A stretch of DNA of 37,355 nt from Vulcanimicrobiota bacterium. GTDB taxonomy: Bacteria > Vulcanimicrobiota > Vulcanimicrobiia > Vulcanimicrobiales > Vulcanimicrobiaceae. A program made the translations under genes and the position numbers. Shown piece by piece: positions 21,649-29,485 of this stretch (position 1 is the first letter of the stretch; each line of letters opens with the position of its first letter). The notes beneath the pieces are model-generated. The model had not been told where the DNA came from and made no database searches. It saw nothing but the letters and a program-made list of their open reading frames with translations. The DNA lies in contig DAIDGS010000063.1 of NCBI GenBank assembly GCA_027459845.1, positions 1-37,355 of the forward strand, read 5' to 3'.

Positions 21649-21957
21649 ATGTCAAAGCAAAAAATTCGTATTCGACTCAAGGCGTACGATCATAAGGTGC
21701 TCGATCAGTCCGCCGAGCGGATCGTCGATACCGCCAAACGTACCGGCGCGTTCGTCAGCGGCCCGGTGCCGCTGCCGACCGAGATCAACCGCTTCTGCGT
21801 TCAACGGTCTACCAATAACGACAAGAAGTCGCGCGAGCATTTCGAGATGCGCACGCACAAGCGCCTCATCGACATCCTCCAGGCTTCGCCGAAGACCATG
21901 GATGCCCTGATGCACCTGGACCTTCCGGCCGGCGTCGATATCGAACTCAAGGCCTAG
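21649..21957 (+). CDS. rpsJ: 30S ribosomal protein S10
   Basis: 102 residues from ATG 21649 (a GTG codon directly before it is less likely as start). It reads [34 protein letters not shown] and ends [10 protein letters not shown], all standard. S10 belongs to the 30S head and also acts as NusE in transcription antitermination. It normally leads the S10 operon just upstream of rplC. Here it is the last gene of the tuf unit and is followed at once by a strong terminator, with rplC about 6.9 kb away. Confidence 0.97.
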   Translation: MSKQKIRIRLKAYDHKVLDQSAERIVDTAKRTGAFVSGPVPLPTEINRFCVQRSTNNDKKSREHFEMRTHKRLIDILQASPKTMDALMHLDLPAGVDIELKA

Positions 21958-21984
21958 GCTTTCTCGGTTTTCCCGCAAAATGAT

Positions 21985-22027
21985 CGAGGCGGAGGCGCGT
22001 GACGCGCTCCGCCTCGCTTTCTTTTTT
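21985..22027 (+). terminator. Strong intrinsic terminator after rpsJ
   Basis: A GC-rich stem (21985-21999 with 22003-22016, one bulged base) with a TGA loop is followed by CTTTCTTTTTT. It cleanly separates the tuf-rpsJ unit from the accessory genes. Confidence 0.92.
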
Positions 22028-22037
22028 GGGAGGAACG

Positions 22038-22277
22038 ATGGAGATCAAATCGAGCTATCTGGGAACGATGATCGGCCTGGCGACGGTGGCGTTCGGTTTG
22101 CTCGCGGCCGGGGCGTGGAACGCCTTCATCAAGGACCTCATCGGGATCTTCTTGCAACCCGGCAAGGGTCTCTGGGCCGAACTGCTCTACGCCGTCCTGG
22201 TCACGCTGCTCGCGATTTGGGTGATCGGTGCGCTGGGCCGACTGGCGGCCGCGCAGGAGCGTCAGTCGAAGCCGTAG
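22038..22277 (+). CDS. Small membrane protein (DUF5654-like)
   Basis: 79 residues from ATG 22038 with GGGAGG seven bases upstream. It has two hydrophobic helices: about 8-32 (GTMIGLATVAFGLLAAGAWN) and 48-68 (LLYAVLVTLLAIWVIGAL), joined by a loop containing FIKDLIGIFL. The pattern, with AAGAWNAFIKD after helix one, resembles the small DUF5654-type membrane proteins, a match from memory that needs a profile search. Function is unknown. The gene lies alone between the rpsJ terminator and a convergent gene. Confidence 0.75.
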   Translation: MEIKSSYLGTMIGLATVAFGLLAAGAWNAFIKDLIGIFLQPGKGLWAELLYAVLVTLLAIWVIGALGRLAAAQERQSKP

Positions 22278-22281
22278 CGAC

Positions 22282-22309
22282 GCGGGTGGGCCGTTCGGGC
22301 CCGCGCTAG
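22282..22309. terminator. Weak two-way hairpin between convergent genes
   Basis: cgcggg (near 22282) can pair with cccgcg about 12 bases on, enclosing ccgttcgg, in the gap between the converging small membrane gene and the degenerate HIT gene. No T-runs are present, so its activity is uncertain. Confidence 0.3.
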
Positions 22310-22740
22310 GCGCTCGGCTTTGCCTTGGGCGGCTTGCCGGCGCGGATTTGGAACGCCAACTCCGGTCGATGCTGCAGCGGCGGATAGACGTGGGCGCGGA
22401 CCTCGAAGCCGGTCTTTTCGAGCCCCAGTCGATAGGCCGCCTGTTGGATGCCGTTGAGGACGGCGGCAGCCAGCCCGTCGTCGTGCACCCCAAGATCGAG
22501 CAAGCTGTGCACGTGTTTCTTTGAGAGCAGCGTCAGGCGCGTCTCACCCGGCGTGCGTGCGCTTTCGTGCGCTTCGTCGACCGGGTCGTGGAACACGACG
22601 ACTTTGCCGTCTTCGAAGACGACGTCGTTATCACCGACGAGCTTGCCCCACGGCTTGGGTTCTTTCGGCCACTGGGGCGGACCGGCCAGGACGTCGGCGG
22701 CGTTGAGGAGTTCCTTCGTATCGTCGATCACGCCGCCCAC
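22306..22740 (-). CDS. HIT-fold protein lacking the His triad
   Basis: 144 residues from GTG 22740 (GTG 22731 also possible). Its body aligns with the divergent neighbour at 22832: LLSKKHVHSLLDLG with the neighbour's IIPKKWIPTLLDFG, LNGIQQAAYRLGLEKTGFEVR with GIQKVALALNLYEKGFMIR, and YPPLQHRPELAFQIRAGK with PPYQHTEHVHIHILAGK. The histidines of the HxHxH motif are replaced (ELAFQIR), so nucleotide hydrolysis by the usual mechanism is not expected. A binding or regulatory role, possibly as a partner of the intact copy, is inference. The short divergent spacer suggests shared regulation. The Lys/Pro-rich C-terminus is unremarkable. Confidence 0.8.
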   Translation of the reverse strand: MGGVIDDTKELLNAADVLAGPPQWPKEPKPWGKLVGDNDVVFEDGKVVVFHDPVDEAHESARTPGETRLTLLSKKHVHSLLDLGVHDDGLAAAVLNGIQQAAYRLGLEKTGFEVRAHVYPPLQHRPELAFQIRAGKPPKAKPSA

Positions 22741-22831
22741 TTAGGGCCGGCCGGGGAAAATCCTGGGCGTCGCTGAAACAGGCTCCTGATTTCGTCGCGT
22801 CACGTCGCAGCTTGCGGGAAGGTCGATTACG
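22741..22831. promoter_or_regulatory. Divergent promoter region of the HIT pair
   Basis: 91 bases between the two divergent HIT-fold genes must hold the promoters for both or for the rightward HIT-chromate unit. GGAAGG lies about 11 bases before ATG 22832. I cannot assign -35/-10 boxes with confidence. Confidence 0.35.
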
Positions 22832-23272
22832 ATGCAGTGGGTCTCGGAACTCGTCGCCGGCGAGGGTCAGCGCACGTGGGAGAAGCCCGACCCCACGCAC
22901 ACCTTTCGCGGACGTCTCGACGGCACGCGCGCGAAGGCGGACGAGGTCGTCTATCAAGACGACGACGTCTTCGCCTTTCGGCACAACGTCGACCCGAGTA
23001 AGGAGGAGTGGTGGGAGATCCACGTCGTGATCATTCCCAAGAAGTGGATTCCGACGCTGCTCGACTTCGGTCTCGGCGACGCGCAGCTATGGTGTAAGCT
23101 GCTGGCCGGCATCCAAAAGGTCGCGTTGGCGCTGAACCTCTACGAAAAAGGCTTTATGATTCGGATGGGCGTGCTTCCGCCGTACCAGCACACCGAACAC
23201 GTCCACATTCACATTTTGGCTGGCAAACATACCTCGCCCCACGTCGACGGGCCGATGCCCGATGTCAGCTAG
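22832..23272 (+). CDS. HIT family protein with intact His triad
   Basis: 146 residues from ATG 22832. The His triad is His123, His125 and His127 (HVHIHILAGK). Other family-like parts are VVYQDDDVFAFRH and VVIIPKKWIPTLLDFG. It lacks the N-terminal CxxC of HinT and has an extra 25-30 residues at the front, so it belongs to a different HIT subgroup from the gene at 15259. Likely chemistry is hydrolysis or transfer of a nucleotidyl group, substrate unknown. Its last 11 bases overlap the first chromate-transporter gene, so the two are probably translated together, an odd pairing. It faces a degenerate paralogue across a 91-base gap. Confidence 0.88.
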   Translation: MQWVSELVAGEGQRTWEKPDPTHTFRGRLDGTRAKADEVVYQDDDVFAFRHNVDPSKEEWWEIHVVIIPKKWIPTLLDFGLGDAQLWCKLLAGIQKVALALNLYEKGFMIRMGVLPPYQHTEHVHIHILAGKHTSPHVDGPMPDVS

Positions 23273-23849
23273 CGGCGCGGCGCCAACGCGCAGCTCGTCG
23301 ACACCGACGCTTTTCCAAATCGCGGCGACCTTCGCGGGGATATCCTCCACGGCATTCGGCGGAGGACAGAAGGCCAGCATTCGACATCAGGTGACGTCGC
23401 ACGGCTGGATGGACAGCGACGAGTTCATGGACGGACTCGAAATCGCACAGGTCTTGCCGGGTCCGAACATCCTCAATCTGGCCATCTACTGCGGCCAGCG
23501 GGTACGCGGGATTCCCGGCGCAATCAGCGCGTTTCTCGGCGCCAGCATCCCGCCGTTCGCGATCATCCTGATCGCGGGCGCGCTGTACTTCAAGTTTGCC
23601 GCCAACCCGTACGTTCACGGCGCGTTGCGCGGGTGTGCCGTGGGCGCGCTGGGCTTGACGATCGGCAACGCACTCGAACTGAGCTGGGACGAGCGCGATG
23701 ACTGGCTCAAGCTCGTCTTGATCGCGGTCGTGGCACTGGTCGTGGCGCGCTTTCGGATGCCGCTGTTGCTCGTGCTCGCCATCTTCGGCGGCGCCGGGAT
23801 CGTGCGCGAGTACGTCAAGGCGGCGCGTAAGAAGCGGGGCGTGCCATGA
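23262..23849 (+). CDS. Chromate transporter family protein, first half-size subunit
   Basis: 195 residues, one of two half-size genes. The conserved front is TFAGISSTAFGGGQKASIRH followed by WMDSDEFMDGLEIAQVLPGP, typical of the Chromate_transp (ChrA) domain; the remainder is hydrophobic with about five or six membrane helices. In long ChrA proteins two such domains are fused; here they are separate genes, as in other short-chain pairs that work as a two-part transporter. Chromate export has been shown for some members only; other anions are possible. ATG 23262 lies inside the HIT gene, and the 3' end overlaps the partner by 4 bases (ATGA). Confidence 0.9.
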   Translation: MSASGAAPTRSSSTPTLFQIAATFAGISSTAFGGGQKASIRHQVTSHGWMDSDEFMDGLEIAQVLPGPNILNLAIYCGQRVRGIPGAISAFLGASIPPFAIILIAGALYFKFAANPYVHGALRGCAVGALGLTIGNALELSWDERDDWLKLVLIAVVALVVARFRMPLLLVLAIFGGAGIVREYVKAARKKRGVP

Positions 23850-24397
23850 ACGCCGGACTGCACCTGCTGTGGGTCTTCGGGGTGCTCTCGGTGCTGGGCT
23901 TCGGCGGCGGCAAAGGGATCATCCCACAGATGCACGCGCAGGCCGTGACGCAGTACCACTGGGTCACCAGCACGCAGTTCACCCAGTTCTATACGATCGG
24001 GAAGCTGGTACCCGGTCCGACCACGATTTTCGCCGCGCTGATCGGCTACTCGGCGATTCCGGGCGCGCCCCTGCTCGGTGCCCTCCTGGCGACGGTCGGG
24101 ATGTTCGTCCCGTCCAGCGCGATCATGGTCGCCTTCGATGCGCTGTGGGAAAAGTTCCGGGCCTCGCCGTGGCGCCTCATCGTCTCGCACGGCCTCGCGC
24201 CGGCCATCGTCGGGCTGGTGTGGGCGAGCGTCTACACGATCGGGCGGGGCACGTCGATCGGCTTGCGCTCGACCGACGGGCTGATCGCGATCGGGGTTTG
24301 CGCGCTGGTCGCCCTTGCGACGCTGCGCACCAAACTCTCCGCTCCGCTGCTGATCGCCCTCTCGGGCGTCGTCGGTCTGGCGTTCTTGCGACAATGA
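23846..24397 (+). CDS. Chromate transporter family protein, second half-size subunit
   Basis: 183 residues. It repeats the domain of its neighbour: VLGFGGGKGIIPQMH, then FTQFYTIGKLVPGPTTIFAALIGY, and several membrane helices ending in a short VVGLAFLRQ tail. The FGGG and PGP motifs mark the ChrA domain. The ATG overlaps the preceding stop (ATGA), so the two halves are probably made in equal amounts and assemble in the inner membrane with opposite topologies. Substrate is not determined by sequence. Confidence 0.9.
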   Translation: MNAGLHLLWVFGVLSVLGFGGGKGIIPQMHAQAVTQYHWVTSTQFTQFYTIGKLVPGPTTIFAALIGYSAIPGAPLLGALLATVGMFVPSSAIMVAFDALWEKFRASPWRLIVSHGLAPAIVGLVWASVYTIGRGTSIGLRSTDGLIAIGVCALVALATLRTKLSAPLLIALSGVVGLAFLRQ

Positions 24398-24427
24398 GCT
24401 AGGCGCGCGTGGGGCGAACGACGGCGC

Positions 24428-24853
24428 ATGCCCATCGAACTGCACGAGGTCCGCTCGCGATCGTTTCACGGAACCCGGCGGCGTATTTTCCACCTCCTTG
24501 AGGAGATGGGGACCTCGGGCGATCAGATCTGGCCGTTCGCCTCGCAACCGTTCATGCGTTCGCCCGGACCGATGGTCGTGGGAAAAACCGAGGAGTGGCA
24601 CCTCGGCATCCATGCCGTACTCGCGGAGGTCGTCCCGGAAGAGCGGATCGTCTGGCGCATCCGTAATGAAGGCATCGACGGGACGCACGGTTTCTACCTG
24701 AGTACCGAAGGCAAACAGACGCTACTCGCGTACCGGATCGACGCCCTGCTCTCCGAGAGCGACGGCCGGCTGCTGTGGCGGCGCTACGAAGACCACTTCG
24801 ATCGATCGGCCGAAGCGCTCTTCGACAAGCTGGCGCGCGTCCTGAAACGCTGA
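24428..24853 (+). CDS. SRPBCC-fold protein, unknown ligand
   Basis: 141 residues. The layout is that of the START/SRPBCC (polyketide cyclase-like) fold: an N-terminal strand [10 protein letters not shown] with a helix ([11 protein letters not shown]), a beta-sheet core including [19 protein letters not shown] and [11 protein letters not shown], and a long C-terminal helix ([20 protein letters not shown]). Proteins of this fold bind hydrophobic ligands in a cavity. No catalytic motif is evident, so I give no function. It lies 31 bases after the chromate genes and 8 bases before an aldo/keto reductase, and is probably transcribed with them. Confidence 0.75.
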   Translation: MPIELHEVRSRSFHGTRRRIFHLLEEMGTSGDQIWPFASQPFMRSPGPMVVGKTEEWHLGIHAVLAEVVPEERIVWRIRNEGIDGTHGFYLSTEGKQTLLAYRIDALLSESDGRLLWRRYEDHFDRSAEALFDKLARVLKR

Positions 24854-24861
24854 GGCAGCGC

Positions 24862-25848
24862 GTGGAAACCCGCCGCTTGGGTAACGCCGGTCCGCTCGTT
24901 TCGGCGATCGGGCTTGGATGTATGGGCATGTCGGAGTTCTACGGAAGCCGCGACGACGCCGAGTCGATCCGCACCATCCATCACGCGCTGGAGCGCGGGA
25001 TCACGATGCTCGATACCGCCGACATGTACGGCAGCGGTGACAACGAACGGCTGGTCGGCAAGGCGATTGCGGGTAAGCGCGAGCGCGTATTTTTGGCGAG
25101 CAAGTTTGGCATCGTGCGCGATCCGCAGGCGGCCGGCGCGCGGCGCATCAGCGGACGTCCCGAGTACGTGGCGCGCGCGTGCGACGCGTCGCTCCGGCGT
25201 TTGGACGTGGAGTACCTCGATCTGTACTATCAGCACCGCGTCGATCTCGAAGTCCCGATCGAGGAGACCGTCGGCGCGATGGGGCGCCTGGTCGAAGCCG
25301 GAAAAGTGCGCTACCTCGGCCTCTCGGAGGCCAGCGCTACACACCTGCGGCGCGCGCATGCGGTGCATCCGATTGCAGCCGTGCAGAACGAGTGGTCGTT
25401 GTGGACGCGCGATCTGGAATCCAACGGGCAACTCGAGGCGGCCCGCGCCTGTGGTATCGCGGTGGTCGCGTATAGCCCGCTCGGGCGCGGCTTTCTCACC
25501 GGGTCTGTGCGAGCCCCCGAGGAGTTCGCGACCGATGACTTCCGCCGAACTTCGCCGCGCTTCGTGGGCGAAAATTTCGCCAAAAACCGCGCCCTGGTGG
25601 CCGAAGTCGAGGGGCTGGCGCGGCAACGTGGCGTGACGTCCGCCCAGATCGCCCTGGCCTGGTTGCTCGCACGGGGGAGCGACGTGATTCCGATTCCGGG
25701 CACCAAGCGCCGGCGCTACCTGGATGAAAATATCGCGGCCGTCGAACTACGCTTGTCGGATGAAGACCTGGCGCGGCTCGATTGCGTCTTTCCGCCCGGG
25801 GCTGCCGCTGGCGAGCGCTACGCCGACATGAGTTTCGTGAATCGATGA
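24862..25848 (+). CDS. Aldo/keto reductase
   Basis: 328 residues from GTG 24862, with GAGG seven bases upstream ([22 protein letters not shown]). The catalytic tetrad is visible: Asp and Tyr in [13 protein letters not shown], Lys in FLASKFG and His in [13 protein letters not shown]-binding features include GLSEA and, at the end, [14 protein letters not shown]. This is the AKR subgroup that reduces aldehydes and ketones (similar in style to plant auxin-induced-like reductases). Substrate is unknown. Its stop overlaps the acyl-CoA dehydrogenase start (ATGA), so it may work near acyl or dicarboxyl intermediates, but this is only context. Confidence 0.95.
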   Translation: METRRLGNAGPLVSAIGLGCMGMSEFYGSRDDAESIRTIHHALERGITMLDTADMYGSGDNERLVGKAIAGKRERVFLASKFGIVRDPQAAGARRISGRPEYVARACDASLRRLDVEYLDLYYQHRVDLEVPIEETVGAMGRLVEAGKVRYLGLSEASATHLRRAHAVHPIAAVQNEWSLWTRDLESNGQLEAARACGIAVVAYSPLGRGFLTGSVRAPEEFATDDFRRTSPRFVGENFAKNRALVAEVEGLARQRGVTSAQIALAWLLARGSDVIPIPGTKRRRYLDENIAAVELRLSDEDLARLDCVFPPGAAAGERYADMSFVNR

Positions 25849-27026
25849 ACGCCGCGATGGTTGGCGCGCCCGACGCCCGCGATTTCCTCGGCATCGAGGC
25901 ACTGTTGGGCGAAGAGGAGCGGATGATTCGCGGGGTCGTGCGCGACTGGGTTCGCGGGCGCGTGCTGCCCGAGATCGCGCAGTGGTTCGAGCGCGGCATC
26001 CTACCGCGCGAGCTGGCGGCGGAGATCGGAGGGCTCGGGCTCTTCGGGATGCACCTACACGGCTACGGCTGTGCCGGCACCAGTGCGACCGCGTACGGCG
26101 TCGCGTGCATGGAACTGGAAGCCGGCGACGCCGGCATCCGCAGCCTGGTCTCGGTCCAGGGCTCGCTTGCGATGTATGCGATTTATCGCTGGGGGAGCGA
26201 GGAGCAGAAGCAGGCTTGGCTGCCGGCGATGGCACGGGGCGAAGCGATCGGCTGTTTCGGTTTGACGGAACCGGACTTCGGCAGCAATCCGGCCGGGATG
26301 CGCACGACGGCGCGCCGGGTCGGCTCGGATTGGGCGATCGACGGCACCAAGATGTGGATCACCAACGGGAGCATCGCGGCGATCGCCGTCGTGTGGGCGC
26401 AGACCGACGCCGGGATCCGCGGCTTCCTGGTGCCGACGACGACCAAGGGCTTTCGCGCGCACGACATCGAGCGCAAGCTGTCGTTGCGCGCCTCGGTGAC
26501 GAGCGAACTGATTCTGGACGATTGCCGGGTACCCGCCGATGCCGTCCTTCCCGAGGCACGCGGCTTGGGCGGCCCGCTCGCGTGTCTCAATGAAGCGCGT
26601 TTTGGGATCGTGTGGGGCGCGATGGGGTCGGCCCGCAGCTGTTACGAGACCGCGCTCGAGTACGCGACGACGCGAGTGCAGTTCGATCGGCCGATCGCGG
26701 GCTTTCAACTCACGCAGGAGAAGCTGGTCAACATGCTGCTCGAGCTCAACAAGGGCACGCTGCTGGCCTGGCACCTCGGGCGGATGAAGGATGCCGGGAA
26801 ACTCCATGGGGCGCACGTGAGCTTCGGAAAACTGAACAACGTCCGCGCCGCGCTGGCGATCGCGCGCGAGGCGCGCACGATCCTGGGCGCCAACGGCGTA
26901 ACCCTGGAGTATCCGGTGATTCGTCATGCCAACAACCTGGAGTCGGTGCTCACCTACGAGGGCACCAGCGAGATGCACACCCTGATTCTGGGCAAAGCGA
27001 TCACCGGGCTCGACGCCTTCGGGTAG
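25845..27026 (+). CDS. Acyl-CoA dehydrogenase, glutaryl-CoA dehydrogenase-like
   Basis: 393 residues from ATG 25845. It is a flavin enzyme: [15 protein letters not shown] and MWITNGS form the FAD/substrate region. The catalytic Glu is in [19 protein letters not shown]. Several parts match glutaryl-CoA dehydrogenase more than fatty-acyl enzymes: the total length, [13 protein letters not shown] (its Arg is the residue that holds the glutarate carboxylate in the known enzyme) and the LILGKAITG end. It would oxidise glutaryl-CoA to crotonyl-CoA in lysine or aromatic degradation, passing electrons to ETF. No other genes of that pathway lie nearby, so the assignment to subgroup is probable rather than certain. 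Confidence 0.9.
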   Translation: MNAAMVGAPDARDFLGIEALLGEEERMIRGVVRDWVRGRVLPEIAQWFERGILPRELAAEIGGLGLFGMHLHGYGCAGTSATAYGVACMELEAGDAGIRSLVSVQGSLAMYAIYRWGSEEQKQAWLPAMARGEAIGCFGLTEPDFGSNPAGMRTTARRVGSDWAIDGTKMWITNGSIAAIAVVWAQTDAGIRGFLVPTTTKGFRAHDIERKLSLRASVTSELILDDCRVPADAVLPEARGLGGPLACLNEARFGIVWGAMGSARSCYETALEYATTRVQFDRPIAGFQLTQEKLVNMLLELNKGTLLAWHLGRMKDAGKLHGAHVSFGKLNNVRAALAIAREARTILGANGVTLEYPVIRHANNLESVLTYEGTSEMHTLILGKAITGLDAFG

Positions 27027-27065
27027 CGGTGCCACCGAGGCGGCTGCGCGCCGGCGGTGCCACCG
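27026..27065. repeat. Two 12-base copies of GCGGTGCCACCG
   Basis: gcggtgccaccg occurs at 27026-27037 and again at 27054-27065, spaced 28 bases apart. Each copy contains an inverted repeat (cggtg-c-caccg), and the pair could also fold on itself. It could be a terminator for the dehydrogenase gene or an operator before the ClC gene. Confidence 0.45.
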
Positions 27066-27081
27066 CATACGATATCCGGGA

Positions 27082-28677
27082 GTGAATCCAACCCGCTCGC
27101 TCGGCGACTTTTCGGTCGACGGCAAACGCTTTATGCTGCTGTGCGCGTGCGCACTGCCGATCGGCGCGCTCGCGGGGCTGCTGGCCAAGGTCCTGCTACT
27201 CGCCATCGGGGCGATCACGCACCTCGCCTATGGGCTTGGGCCGGGGACCTCGCTGGTCGCGCCGGACCCGCACCATCTCGGTCCGCTGGCGATCCTCATT
27301 CCGGTCGTCGGCGGGCTGATCGTCGGCGCGATCGCCCGCTACGGGACGGAGGCCATTCGCGGCCACGGAATCCCGGAGGCGATCGGGTCGATCCTCAATC
27401 GCGACTCGGTGATACCGGCGCGGGTCGCGTTTTTCAAACCGATCGCCTCGGCCGTCGCGATTGGAACCGGTGGGCCGTTCGGGGCCGAGGGGCCGATCAT
27501 TATGACCGGCGGCGCGTTCGGTTCGCTCTTCGCGCAGTTTCTGCGCCTGACGTCGGCCGAGCGGCGCGTGTTGCTGGTGGCGGGCGCGTCGGCCGGCATG
27601 GCCGCGACCTTCGGCGCCCCGATCGCCTCGGTGCTGATCGCGGTCGAACTGCTGCTTTTCGAGTGGCGACCGCGCAGTTTCGTCCCGGTCGTCGTCGCGG
27701 TCTTTGCGGCGATGCTGGTCCGCGAGGCGCTGATCGGCGAAATGCCGCCGTTCGTGACGGCCGGAGCGCTGAGGTTGCCGTCGTTCGCCATCGCCGCGGC
27801 CGTGGCGCTCGGCCTCATGGGCGGCGCGGTGTCGATGCTGATGACCAAGCTGGTCTACTGGACGGAGGACGCCTATCACCGCCTGCCGATCCCGTGGATG
27901 TGGTGGCCGGCGCTGGGGGGACTGATCGTCGGCATCGGCGGTTGGTTCGTGCCCCAGGCGCTCGGCGTCGGCTACCCGACGATCGCCGGCATGGCGAACG
28001 GGCACGTGCTGCTCGGTGCGGCCGTGGGGATCGCGATCGTGAAGATCGTGATCTGGATTGCCAGCCTCTCCTCGGGGACCTCGGGCGGCGTGCTCGCGCC
28101 GCTGCTGATGATCGGTGCCGCGGTCGGCACGCTCTTCGCGGCGGTCGTGCCGGGTCACGCCGCGGCCGCATGGGCGATTGTCGGCATGGCGGCACTGATG
28201 GGCGGAACGATGCGCGCGCCCTTCATGGCGACGCTCTTTGCCCTCGAGACGACGCGCGCGTGGGGTCTCGCGCCGGAGGTCTTCGTCGGCTGCGTGGCCG
28301 CGACGACCTTTACCGTGCTGTTCGTCCCGCGCTCGATCTTGACCGAGCGGCTGGCCCGCCTCGGGATGCACGTCGCGCGCGAGTACTCGGTGCATCCGCT
28401 GGAGCTGATCGCGGTCGAGCAGGTCATGCTGCCGGTCGACGGGTCGGTGCGACCGGCGGAGTCGGTTGCCGTGGGCGACCGCGTGCGGCGCGCCGCCGAC
28501 GCGATGGCCGAGCGGCATCAGGAGCGCCTGGCGGTCGTCGATGCGAGCGGCCACTGGGTCGGGGTGCTCGGCCCCGAGCAACTGCTCGCCGCCTGGCGGC
28601 TGGGCATGCATACCGAAACGCGGCGGCGCCGCGTGCGGAGCCTGCGCCGCATCACGCATCGTCGCCCGACCCGGTAG
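27082..28677 (+). CDS. ClC family chloride channel/antiporter
   Basis: 531 residues from GTG 27082. Selectivity-filter motifs are GHGIPEA, GAEGPI (keeping the gating glutamate) and GGVLAPLL. The AATFGAPIASVLIAVELLLFEW segment matches the helix carrying the inner proton-path residues, and its glutamate fits an H+/Cl- exchanger, but transport mode is not certain. After about residue 420 a cytoplasmic part has one CBS-like segment (VEQVMLP, RLAVVDASGHWVGVLGPEQLL), about half of the usual CBS pair, then a strongly Arg-rich tail. It sits at the end of the accessory block, just before the rplC promoter. Confidence 0.93.
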   Translation: MNPTRSLGDFSVDGKRFMLLCACALPIGALAGLLAKVLLLAIGAITHLAYGLGPGTSLVAPDPHHLGPLAILIPVVGGLIVGAIARYGTEAIRGHGIPEAIGSILNRDSVIPARVAFFKPIASAVAIGTGGPFGAEGPIIMTGGAFGSLFAQFLRLTSAERRVLLVAGASAGMAATFGAPIASVLIAVELLLFEWRPRSFVPVVVAVFAAMLVREALIGEMPPFVTAGALRLPSFAIAAAVALGLMGGAVSMLMTKLVYWTEDAYHRLPIPWMWWPALGGLIVGIGGWFVPQALGVGYPTIAGMANGHVLLGAAVGIAIVKIVIWIASLSSGTSGGVLAPLLMIGAAVGTLFAAVVPGHAAAAWAIVGMAALMGGTMRAPFMATLFALETTRAWGLAPEVFVGCVAATTFTVLFVPRSILTERLARLGMHVAREYSVHPLELIAVEQVMLPVDGSVRPAESVAVGDRVRRAADAMAERHQERLAVVDASGHWVGVLGPEQLLAAWRLGMHTETRRRRVRSLRRITHRRPTR

Positions 28678-28699
28678 ACGCGAAATCCGCGTTTGCGGC

Positions 28700-28728
28700 T
28701 TGACCGCGCGGCGCCAGCGTAGTATAGT
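28700..28728 (+). promoter_or_regulatory. Promoter of the rplC ribosomal operon
   Basis: TTGACC (28700-28705), a 17-base spacer and TATAGT (28723-28728). The start point near 28735 gives a leader of about 109 bases. This promoter replaces the one that normally lies before rpsJ. Confidence 0.85.
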
Positions 28729-28737
28729 CCTCGGGTT

Positions 28738-28809
28738 GTGGTCCACCCGGCCCGCGGCTTCATTGCGCGTGCCGGGCGAAAGCGACAAGCAGTACGCCTG
28801 GACCAGTGT
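28738..28809 (+). promoter_or_regulatory. Leader element of rplC shared with the tuf leader
   Basis: Blocks in order: GTGG at 28738, a GC-rich segment, CGTGCCGGGCGAAAGCG at 28768-28784, and ACGCCTGGACCAGTGT at 28794-28809. They align with the tuf leader at nearly the same spacing (GTGG to ACGCCTGG is 56 bases here, 54 there). Hairpins here (cccggc with gccggg; ccag-tgtg-ctgg) are not the same as those in the tuf copy. Confidence 0.55.
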
Positions 28810-28843
28810 GCTGGCAAACTTTTCATCCAGTAGGACGAGGATC

Positions 28844-29485
28844 ATGAAGAACATCCTTGGCCGCAAGGTTGGGATGACGAGCGTCTTCACCGCCGAGGGG
28901 ACCTATGTGCCCGTCACGGTGATCGAAGCCGGTCCCTGCACGGTCGTGGAGCGCCGCACGAAGGCCGAGCACGGCTACGATGCCGTTGCGTTGGGCTTCG
29001 GCAGCGTGAAGCGCGAGCGTCTCACGCGTGCCCTTGCCGGACACTTCAAGAAGCAGGGCGTCGAGCCGGCCCGATTCGTGCGCGAGTTTCGCCACGACAT
29101 CGACGGGGTCGAAGCCGGCGCCACGATCACGGTCGCGGAGTTCGCCCCCGGCGATCGCGTCGACGTCATCGGCGTCTCCAAGGGCCACGGCTTCGCCGGC
29201 GGCATCAAGCGGCACAACTTCAGCGGCGGCGGTGCGAGCCATGGATCGATGATCCATCGCCAGCCCGCGTCGAACGGCGATACCAATGCCGGGCGGACCG
29301 TCAAGGGAAGCCGGCGCCCGGGTCACTTCGGCGTGGACCGGACGACGCACCAGAACCTCGAGGTCGTCCGGGCCGACGCGGAGCGCAACCTGCTGCTGGT
29401 GCGCGGCCCGGTGCCCGGGCCCAAGAACGCGCTAGTCGTGATTCGCAAGAGCGTGAAGGCCGTCAAAGCCGCGGAGGGTTCATAA
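28844..29485 (+). CDS. rplC: 50S ribosomal protein L3
   Basis: 213 residues from ATG 28844, the usual length. Family text includes NILGRKVGMTSVFT, GVSKGHGFAGGIKRHNF, the loop SHGSMIHRQPASNG that reaches toward the peptidyl-transferase centre, and GPVPGPKNALVVIRKS. The start is set by the family N-terminus and an AGGACGAGG purine stretch. It is the first gene of the large ribosomal run here because rpsJ lies elsewhere. The stop overlaps rplD as TAATG. Confidence 0.98.
   Translation: MKNILGRKVGMTSVFTAEGTYVPVTVIEAGPCTVVERRTKAEHGYDAVALGFGSVKRERLTRALAGHFKKQGVEPARFVREFRHDIDGVEAGATITVAEFAPGDRVDVIGVSKGHGFAGGIKRHNFSGGGASHGSMIHRQPASNGDTNAGRTVKGSRRPGHFGVDRTTHQNLEVVRADAERNLLLVRGPVPGPKNALVVIRKSVKAVKAAEGS

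Noticed and set aside
27196-28890. A 564-residue minus-strand open frame opposite the ClC gene
   Set aside because: It has Arg/His/Asp-rich composition typical of antisense frames in GC-rich genes, while the plus strand holds clear ClC motifs.
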